Source of the DNA: Cladopsammia gracilis
Taxonomy: Eukaryota; Cnidaria; Anthozoa; Scleractinia; Dendrophylliidae
Direction: 5' to 3'
DNA: 64,000 nt
Assembly (NCBI GenBank): GCA_022457155.1
Contig: JAJGOT010000438.1
Coordinates: 124,001-188,000, forward strand
Under the pieces are notes generated by a model, which did not search any database, had not been told where the DNA came from, and worked only from the letters and a program-made list of their open reading frames with translations. Both the position numbers and the translations under genes were made by a program. Below are positions 57,174 through 64,000 of the stretch, piece after piece (the stretch's first letter is position 1; each line of letters opens with the position of its first letter).

Positions 57174-58196
57174 TCAAGAGGAATGATCCGCGCCAGAAGA
57201 AAATGAAGTTGACGAGGCGTTTGACTGCGATGAAGGAATAGGATATTTGCGCTTGGCGCAAGTTAGCATGGCGTGGTCAGCTGAGTCGCAAACCCGACAG
57301 CGATGGACTGCTTTGTAGCTTGGGTCGGTAATCGCACAACTGCATTTGCCAGTGTAATTCCAATCTTTACAGAACTGGTCTTTGCCTTTGCTGCGGGCTG
57401 GTGTAGAATAGTTACGCGAGGGACTAGTGGTGTTAGATCGAAAATCTTGATGTGTGAAAAACGTCTGAGCACGCTCGCGAATACTTTCGAAGCTCTGCCA
57501 CGACAGACGGCCTTGATCTACAGCATTGTTGACGGAGAGGTGGAAATTTCGAACGCTGGACCAAGAGTAGGTGATAGCGCGCTCCATTAACAAATGTAAA
57601 TGCTTTAGCAGGGAAGCTTTAGAGGACTCTGGCTGCTCCTTGCAAAACTCTAAGTAGCCACACACAAACTCCGCTAATTCTAATTTATCGTACTCAACCG
57701 TACCTTTAGAAGAGAAAAGGAAGTTGTTTGGCAATGACGCGCCGGCCTTTTTCTTCGAACGCAGCTGGTTGAGAGACGGGATCTCTTCGAAATCTGCCGG
57801 CAAAACAGGCGAAGACGAAGCATTAGGCGCAATGACCGAACGTAGCTTCGATGGGGAAGATAGGGGTGTGGCGCCAGAAGCTTGCGACGAAACATTTGCG
57901 TTTAGCTGGGCCAACTTGAGTTGCGTTTCAGAGATCTGAAGTTGAGTGGTGAGATTTTCCTTACGCAAAACTTCTAAGCGTATGAGATTCTCCACAGACG
58001 CAGAGGGATCTTCGGAGCTTGAGGATTTGGATTTCTTCGATGATTTCTTTTTTGGAATGGCTCCCGTGTTTTGAGGATCCGGATTGTAGATCGGATCAGG
58101 ATCTTCCCCAAGAGCTGCGGCCAGGGCATCCATTTCCGAAGGGAGGAGAAAAGAGGATGATTTTTTGCTTGAAGAACGGGTTGAGCGGGTACCCAT
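57174..58196 (-). CDS. Gag-like protein of the Ngaro-like element
   Basis: The chosen ATG (58,196) gives 340 residues beginning MGTRSTRSSSKKSSS. The open frame extends 61 codons further upstream, but that part lies mostly in the A1 terminal repeat. Features in order: a Ser/Lys-rich N-terminus, KKKSSKKSKSSSSEDPSAS, a predicted coiled coil (LIRLEVLRKENLTTQLQISE), a helical core (ELAEFVCGYLEFCKEQPESS), and near the C-terminus a CCHC knuckle CRVCDSADHAMLTC (C-x2-C-x4-H-x4-C). It likely packages the element RNA. The stop lies about 45 bp before the RT frame. Confidence 0.8.
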   Translation of the reverse strand: MGTRSTRSSSKKSSSFLLPSEMDALAAALGEDPDPIYNPDPQNTGAIPKKKSSKKSKSSSSEDPSASVENLIRLEVLRKENLTTQLQISETQLKLAQLNANVSSQASGATPLSSPSKLRSVIAPNASSSPVLPADFEEIPSLNQLRSKKKAGASLPNNFLFSSKGTVEYDKLELAEFVCGYLEFCKEQPESSKASLLKHLHLLMERAITYSWSSVRNFHLSVNNAVDQGRLSWQSFESIRERAQTFFTHQDFRSNTTSPSRNYSTPARSKGKDQFCKDWNYTGKCSCAITDPSYKAVHRCRVCDSADHAMLTCAKRKYPIPSSQSNASSTSFSSGADHSS

Positions 58197-58233
58197 GGCG
58201 AACAGAATGATGCGGTGGAGTAAGAGCAAAGCT

Positions 58234-58377
58234 AAAACTAGCGAGGAGAGACCGCGAATGACCTTTGAGATGACGCTAAACTTGATATGACCAAGGAGAA
58301 ACTTGATGCTAGCGCAAGAACAATGTGACGCGAGGGGGGTGTCTCTAATTAAGCATTTTGACAAGGCCAAAACAACC
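58234..58377 (-). repeat. A1 terminal repeat of the Ngaro-like element
   Basis: A 144-bp direct copy of A2 (53,151-53,294), starting AAAACTAGCGAGGAG and ending AAGGCCAAAACAACC on the plus strand. It overlaps the upstream extension of the Gag frame and probably holds the promoter. Confidence 0.88.
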
Positions 58378-58670
58378 ATGTGAAATCCCTTGTGAACCGG
58401 TACACTGTACTAGGATAAACCGAAATCTTTGCACTTATAAAACAGTTCAGGCATTGAAGGACACTTCCTTTTGCTCGCCACAGTGTTGGGTCTATGTTTT
58501 TGATGGCTCGTTTGCCTCGGCAGTGCACATGGTCTAATATAAATGATATTTGGTCAGGCTCGTTTGGCTCGGCAAAAATATAAACTAAAGAGCAAACGAG
58601 CCGTTTAGTATACGGTAAAAAGTGGCCCTATATTCTGTAGTCTAGCCGTAAATTTAACTCTTCGAGTATA
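58378..58670. other. Unique flank
   Basis: Host DNA next to the retrotransposon with two GGCTCGTTTG copies. No gene. Confidence 0.4.
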
Positions 58671-58882
58671 AATTGAGGCGGAAATTGATTCTAAAAGGTC
58701 TAAAAAAGCACTCTTACCTTCGCCTCCGTCCGCCATTTTGAATGCAGTAGAGCGGCCCGAGACAAACTCGACCCCAGGAATTACTCTTTCTCCATAATGT
58801 GCCGGGCGTTAATGATAATGATTATTTCAAAGCGATTTAAGATTTAATGATAATCGTTATTCTGGTCTCGAGATCATGTTGA
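58671..58882 (-). pseudogene. Inverted, damaged copy of the 36-kb gene start region
   Basis: On the minus strand it matches 35,996-36,150: the spacer with CGAGACAAACTCGACCCCAG, the ATGGCGGACGGAG start at 58,736, a donor GAAG|GTAAGAG and the beginning of the intron (GGTCTAAAAAAGCACTC). The coding exon is 19 nt instead of 30 and so differs in phase. On the other side a 56-bp insert (about 58,809-58,864) precedes GGTCTCGAGATCATGTTGA, the start region of the minus-strand 36-kb gene. It looks like a partial segmental duplication. Confidence 0.7.
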
Positions 58883-59606
58883 GCGCATGGAAGCAAATAC
58901 TCAAATACAGGCCATAGAGGGACCCAATGAACAAACAAAGACACCAGGTTACATGTTAACACTTTATTTCAAACTTTATTTGCACTTTTTAAGAGAAAAG
59001 TTATAAATTTCGTGCAGAAATTTTCGCAAATGTTGCAAAGCAAAACAAAGCTAAACAAACCTCAATTCTAGTACCCAGTTTCCCTACTCGCATATTGTGC
59101 TTGGTTCACCTGTGATTAAACATACCTGGGAATCAGCCATTGCCGCCATTTTGTTTCGAAAGGTGATAGCCGACTTGGTATCCACGCCTTCACAAACTTA
59201 GCCCTTGATTTACTGATTATTGGTAATACAAGCCCGATAGCCATTTTTCTAGAGGGAGGATGGCTCTCGTACTCAGGTTCCGGCGGTTAAGAGGGCCAAG
59301 CGGCTCTGGGGACGAGAATGAATAGTCGCGTGTCTTTAGTTTTCAGGCCTCAGTTGTTCATAAGGTTCATATAACCATACACTGGATACATGGCTATTCA
59401 GTGAAAAATGAAATTGCCTTTGTTTCATGTACTTATCCAATGGTTGCAGATTTCTCCACAGACTTGATACATATTTAAAGTGCTTTGTGATTAAATGTTT
59501 TAAAAAAACTCTACAATACTACACATTTATAGGTGTAAGCTAAAACACTACACTAAAAAGTCTAAGCAAATTATTATTCTTAACCTCCTCTCTCCATAAA
59601 GGCTAA
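58883..59606. other. Intergenic with a small inverted repeat
   Basis: A short CTCGTACTCAGG/CTCTGGGGACGAG inverted repeat lies at 59,263-59,318, related to the MITE at 62,671. No gene. Confidence 0.45.
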
Positions 59607-60830
59607 GGAAGGGTTCATAATTTATGTAGAGGGGGGGGGGGCCATGATTTTTCCTGTTAGGTTTTCAAAATTCACAGAAAATTTCAACGGATTACATCCG
59701 ACAAAGTCAACACTGAATAAAACTTTTGACCCAAAGGATTTATTCTATGCTCTGGTGGGCGTATGCATAATCATCCATTCAATCAGCTGACTGACCGCGA
59801 CATTTTCACGGTAAAATTTCCCGCCAGAGTTATCTACTCGCTTCCAATTGGTCTGAATAATGAAATTAAATGGGTTACGCCATAGCTTGCACATGCGCCG
59901 AACCGTGAAACCCTCCCTTTAATAAAAATTGAAAATTTATACGAGAGTAGATAATTTGCATCACATACACTAGGTTTATTATCAGGGCTCAAGGTCGTTA
60001 AAATGATACTATTTGTGTGCTGACAATTTCTATACAAAAATTCTAAGGTCTTATTCTTTGGGAATTAGCAAACGCATGAAGAACGAGCAAGGTTCAGCTG
60101 CTCTGCTGCCATGGATATCTCCCTCCGATGTTTTGGATGATGCACATCTAATTTCAAGAGGCCACTGATTTATCTACTATTTCTACAATGATACATTGTC
60201 AAGAATAATTTTGAATGAGTTATGGAGAAAACACTCCCTAAGTTATTATTTTTAATTGACAGTCCATGACTCCTGTTGTATGTGTTGTGCGAAAGGTTTC
60301 TAATTTATATTACCACTTTCTTCAAATAATTATCACTCAGCATCCGTAAAATTAAAGCCAATACAATAATTGCAGCTGACTGTCTTTTACTGAACTTCTG
60401 TCTCATCTTTGTTTTTTCTAATCCTGTTTAGCATTACAGCACAAACCAACCCCACCCCCTTTTTGTTTATTCTTGGTTTGTATTTGCAAATGACATGTAT
60501 CTCCTGATTTTTTTTACTTAGCATCCAGTAATAGAATCAAAATGGTTACCGCTGTCTATCTTTATTGAACTGTTGTCTCATTTCTGTTGTTGTTTTGCCC
60601 TTTATGCTGCATTATTGAGACCTCCCTTTTATGCAGCCTTGTATGTTCCATGTTTACTGTATTAAAGTCTAATAAAATGTTTAATTGAAATTAAATCCTA
60701 AGAATATTCTAAAAAAGTGGATATTAATATTTAACATCAGTTACAGCAATAATATTGCAGTTATACAAATGTAATATTACATTTTGTATACCCTGAGTGG
60801 ACCACAAACAAACAAATTATGAACCCTCCC
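59607..60830. mobile_element. TAA-flanked element, 1,224 bp
   Basis: Ends GGAAGGGTTCATAATTT and AAATTATGAACCCTCCC, with TAA at 59,604-59,606 and 60,831-60,833. A 3-bp TAA duplication fits PIF/Harbinger. It contains two diverged direct repeats near 60,340 and 60,510 and no transposase. Confidence 0.65.
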
Positions 60831-60833
60831 TAA

Positions 60834-62277
60834 GACAACTCAAAAGTGACATGTTTTGTATATAAAGCCTTTATTTATGAACTAGATGGTCAGTTGTAGA
60901 GCGTGCCAGTGCTTTACATTATTTTATATTCCTGCTGCACTGCATCTGCAAGAGACAACACAAATGTATATGCAGTTTTTATCAATAGGAAACCAACAAA
61001 ACCATATGTAAGTCTGTAGGCGTAAACAACTAAAAAGTTAACAAACAAATTTTGAAATCTTTCTTGAACTGTTGCAAAATAAAATAATTTACTGTACATA
61101 CATGTATACTTGTAATTGTTATGAAAATGCATATTAAACTACCATATTTTTTATAAATAAATAAAATGCATGGAGACACTGAACAGATGAATCAACGTAA
61201 AAAGTGTTTTAATGTCTTCCACAATGGTAGAATCAACTCATGCCACATATGCTCATCAGAATTAAATTACTTTATTTATTAAAATAAAAGATATGGCTGA
61301 TTACCAGGTTTGATCTTTACTTGTAGTCAGGGCTATCAAAATAAGCCTAGCTAGAGTGATAAATACACATTCGTTTTGTGACAAAATGATGTAATGCATT
61401 CAAGTGTCACGCGATCAAAGTAGAATAAAATTCGAAAACGTGAAGACCATGTTTGACCTTTCTTTTGAACAACCAGTAAAGCATTTAAATTTCGTTTTTT
61501 TTCGCCAAATTATTGATGTAGTCCTTGAACATATTTCAACCAAACCGATTCCCATATCACGAATTAGTTATTCCGGTATAAACAAAAATGCAGAGGCATT
61601 CAATTTTTTTCGTGTGATTTAATTCCTCTTGCGAACTGCCGTCACAACAACAAATACCAAAAAATGACAAATGTACGGTCCTCAACATCGACATTTGGCA
61701 GAAAGTAAGATTGAACTAAGTAAGACGTGATGAGAGCTTAATGTTCGCGGTAGATTATAATTTGTAGAATCTAGAAGGGCTCCAAAATGTGTGGTTGTAA
61801 TAGCAATATTTTCAAAAGTAAATTCGACCATCAGAGCGTTGTTTGGCTCGAATGTATACGGGGTACAGCATATAAATAAACCAAATTTTGCCAGCAGATG
61901 GTATATTAATAGAGTAATCCCCTATTAATGGGAATTCCCATATCACGAAGGGAAACAAAAGTCTGGGAGGTATGATTACAAATTTTAATTTGAGGTAAAA
62001 CAGCAACTAAATTTAGCGATCAACACATTCACTTTGCTTGATAATAAAATCCATTAAAGAAAAACGATAATTGTACCGATCAAACAGAAAACTAAGTTCA
62101 GAACAATACTGTCTTTGATTTTTACGAAGAAATGTTGAAAATAGAAAATGTGAGATGGCCTTGTTGAGCGACAGCGTGAAATTGAAAATGCAGCAACACG
62201 GAATTTGGGTGGGTGCAAGTTGAAGCCAATAAAATCGTAAATACAAACTCAAGCAATCAAAGACGTGTTGTACTTAC
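60834..62277. other. Intergenic, nothing firm
   Basis: AT-rich. TTCCCATATCACGAA occurs at about 61,549 and again at about 61,934. No exon or RNA gene recognised. Confidence 0.4.
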
Positions 62278-62400
62278 CACAACAGACATACTCTTCATCT
62301 TGGCGTTGATTAAGACTGAAGTAGTTCCTCGAGAGACAGAGAAAAGAATTGACACTGCACGGCCTCGCCAAATATTTGATGCAGATAAACCGCCATCTTA
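62278..62400 (-). CDS. Possible first exon of a minus-strand gene
   Basis: A CpG-rich block begins with AAGATGGCGG (a YY1-like start-site motif) and ends in a perfect donor GTTGTG|GTAAGT at 62,278. The first ATG opens a short frame (MAVYLHQIFGEAV...) that stops before the donor. A downstream ATG gives MKSMSVV up to the donor. It resembles a 5' exon with an upstream open frame. Later exons were not identified. Confidence 0.3.
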
Positions 62401-62989
62401 ACTGTCAACACGTCGACGAGAAAGACCTTCACCGACCGCAAAATTACCATCAGCGATGTCAAATATGCTTTTCTGTCTCCACCTTGAGTTGCTTTCCACG
62501 GTAATATGTTTCACTTCGCTTCCTGATAACATATTTATGAATACTTTTCTTTTAAAGTTTTGGTTGTCAAATAGACCGGCCCGCGTGCTCAGTGAAAACA
62601 AAAAAACCTGAAATGGCTAGGCGCTATTTGGCGCATGCGCAGACAAAAGTCTCCTTTGCTCGCGTGTCCAATCTCGTCCCCAGAGCCCGCACGTTTCAGG
62701 TCAGCGGAGACCGAACGTTCAACCTTGGTGCTGACCAAAAGGAACGCGGCCTCTGGGTACGAGATTGTCGCGTGTCCCAGCGTGTCACGGTTGTGCCTAA
62801 ATCCTACCTGCCAGAAGGACAGCCGAGGAGCACTAGTGACGAGTTTCCGAGTCCGGCAGTTTTCGGAAATTCTCGGCAACTCCAATATGGCGGCTGTTCC
62901 TTTGACACAATAATTCGCGAACAAACAGTCAAGGCAGCAGGCATGTTAAACAAGTATGTTCTTATTTGAATCATTTTATATCTTGTAAC
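62401..62989. promoter_or_regulatory. CpG-rich region with a small MITE
   Basis: Richer in CG than its surroundings. It contains an inverted repeat at 62,671-62,765 (ATCTCGTCCCCAGAG with CTCTGGGTACGAGAT) and a plus-strand CCAATATGGCGGCTG near 62,882, which could be a second transcription start facing away from the exon at 62,278. The overlapping frames on both strands are not convincing proteins. Confidence 0.35.
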
Positions 62990-63120
62990 CGTTTTATTCC
63001 ATTTTTACTTAGCTCTTTGTAGCCCCTGATGAAGGTTAGTTTTGCCTAACCGAAATATTGGGCAATAAAATACCCTTTATAGCTGTCCGATCAGCCTTGC
63101 ATTCAGTTTTAAGTTTTATT
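62990..63120 (+). mobile_element. Penelope/LINE-like 3' tail
   Basis: GTAGCCCCTGATGAAGGTTA is followed by CCTAACCGAAATATTGGGCA and AATAAAATACCC. Such CCTGATGAAGG ... CCGAAA ... AATAAA tails are common in Penelope-like and LINE 3' ends. No coding part is present. Confidence 0.4.
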
Positions 63121-63442
63121 CAATACTACTGCTGATCCTGATCTACTCCAAGATCCGGCTTCACTTCGCCGTGCTGTTTGTCCAAGTGGTCCTTGCTTTA
63201 TTTGAGATGTTCTTATTTACCTGGCACGTAAGCGGAATATCTTTGATGAATGCTTGAAGCCCCTTACTTTTAATGTAGTGGTAGACCGTCAGTTTATTAT
63301 TGCAGCTACAGGACACTAGTGTTTATAAGCTTTTATATCTAAGCGTTTTCAGAAATGATTTACGCTTCTTACCTACAAATTCGACTTGTTATTAGAACAA
63401 ATTATTTTATTGCTCTATTTAATCGGCGGACCTTCAAATTCA

Positions 63443-64000
63443 ATGCTCTGTTGCCCCCTGTCCCCCTGCCGGGTAGTATTTTGGCTGGTTTAAGAAAATC
63501 CTACCCCTCAGAGGGACAGGGTTGTTTATTTAGGCTTCGGGCTTTAAGTTCTTTCACAAATCAATGTGCACTTTAGAGTTCTCCATTCCTGTTAGGTTCA
63601 AGACTAGTTAAGAGTCACTCTGCAGGAATTTTTTTTGTGTTTTCTTGTCCCGTCCCCCTGCCAGGTAGTATTTTGGTTGGCTAAGAAAATCCTAACCCTC
63701 AGAGGGACAGGGCTGTTTATATAGGCAAGTGGCTTTAAATTCATTCACACATCAATGTGCACTTTTGAGTTCTTCATTCCTGTTAGGTTCAAGACTAGTT
63801 AAGTGTCACTCTGCAGGAATATTTTTGTGTTTTCTTGTCCCGTCCCCCTGCCAGGTAGTATTTTGGCTGGCTAAGAAAATCCTACCCCTCAGAGGGACAG
63901 GGTTGTTTATTTAGGCTTAGGGTTTTAAGTTCTTTCACAAATCAATGTGCACTTTAGAGTTCTCCATTCTTGTTAGGTTGAAGACTAGTTAAGAGTCACT
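63443..64000 (+). repeat. 190-bp tandem repeat running off the window
   Basis: Units of about 190 bp contain GTCCCCCTGCCAGGTAGTAT, CCTCAGAGGGACAGGG, TCACAAATCAATGTGCACTT and GACTAGTTAAGAGTCACT. TAGTATTTTGG anchors are at 63,474, 63,666 and 63,856. At least three copies lie inside the window and the array continues past the end. The 60-73 codon frames are by-products. Confidence 0.88.

Larger units (their letters stand above)
53055..58377 (-). mobile_element. Ngaro-like tyrosine-recombinase retrotransposon, 5.3 kb
   Basis: Read on the minus strand the order is A1 (58,377-58,234), Gag, RT-RNase H, tyrosine recombinase, B1 (53,373-53,295), A2 (53,294-53,151), B2 (53,133-53,055). The A copies are 144 bp and the B copies 79 bp and appear identical. 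A1-ORFs-B1-A2-B2 is the split-direct-repeat layout of Ngaro and PAT elements, unlike the inverted ends of DIRS1. No methyltransferase domain is seen, which favours Ngaro over PAT. There is no target duplication, as expected for recombinase integration. The identity of the terminal copies suggests a recent insertion, though a 1,039-bp transposon has since entered it. Confidence 0.88.

Noticed and set aside
58197..58379. N-terminal 61-codon extension of Gag
   Set aside because: It lies mostly within the A1 terminal repeat, which also occurs at the other end of the element, so it is more likely untranslated leader.
62592..62969. Overlapping open frames of 92-125 codons on both strands
   Set aside because: They overlap a small MITE in CpG-rich DNA, where low stop frequency gives chance frames. 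No domain or splice pattern was found.

Overview
This window looks like nuclear DNA of an anthozoan cnidarian, most likely a stony coral. The support is indirect. Genes are split by GT-AG introns, the intergenic DNA is AT-rich, and CpG-rich patches carry ATGGCGG start sites. The transposon mix (DIRS/Ngaro-like, KDZ, PIF/Harbinger-like, Tc1/mariner-like, LINE and many foldback MITEs) is one I associate with corals and sea anemones. There is no prokaryotic gene organisation.

Layout. 0-8 kb: a LINE fragment, repeats built from inverted copies, a TTA-flanked MITE, a 75-bp satellite (4.17-6.29 kb), an 86-bp satellite (6.44-7.49 kb) and a foldback element. 8.3 kb: one convincing minus-strand exon of an unrecognised gene. 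9.8-18.1 kb: a hAT-like MITE, 68-bp repeats, a 5'-truncated LINE with a 14-bp target duplication, a foldback element, a CpG-rich higher-order array and a very uniform 51-bp satellite. 19-22.7 kb: a transposon nested inside another, then a decayed tyrosine-recombinase gene. 23.7-29.7 kb: nested inverted repeats around a TTA-flanked 828-bp element. 32.2-32.5 kb: two minus-strand exons resembling the N-terminus of a Harbinger-derived (HARBI1-like) protein.

34.9-40.7 kb is the best host-gene region. Two divergent genes share a promoter of about 80 bp. The plus-strand gene has four exons with consistent splice phases. The minus-strand gene has its first coding exon split by a TTA-flanked 861-bp transposon, and removing the transposon plus one target copy restores 58 uninterrupted codons. 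A damaged inverted copy of the promoter and both start regions lies at 58.7-58.9 kb.

41.9-47.1 kb is a 103-bp satellite split by a 2.7-kb TA-flanked transposon. 49.7-52.2 kb holds a multi-exon minus-strand gene with a KDZ-transposase motif. 53.06-58.38 kb is a nearly complete Ngaro-like tyrosine-recombinase retrotransposon (Gag, RT-RNase H, recombinase) with split direct repeats, itself interrupted by a 1,039-bp transposon. It lies in what appears to be the first intron of a gene starting at 52,773. 59-64 kb holds more transposons, a possible CpG-rich first exon and a 190-bp tandem repeat running off the end.

Most long open frames here are satellites whose unit length is a multiple of three, or transposon pieces. 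They are not host genes. No rRNA, functional tRNA or CRISPR array was seen. Family assignments rest on remembered motifs, not searches.
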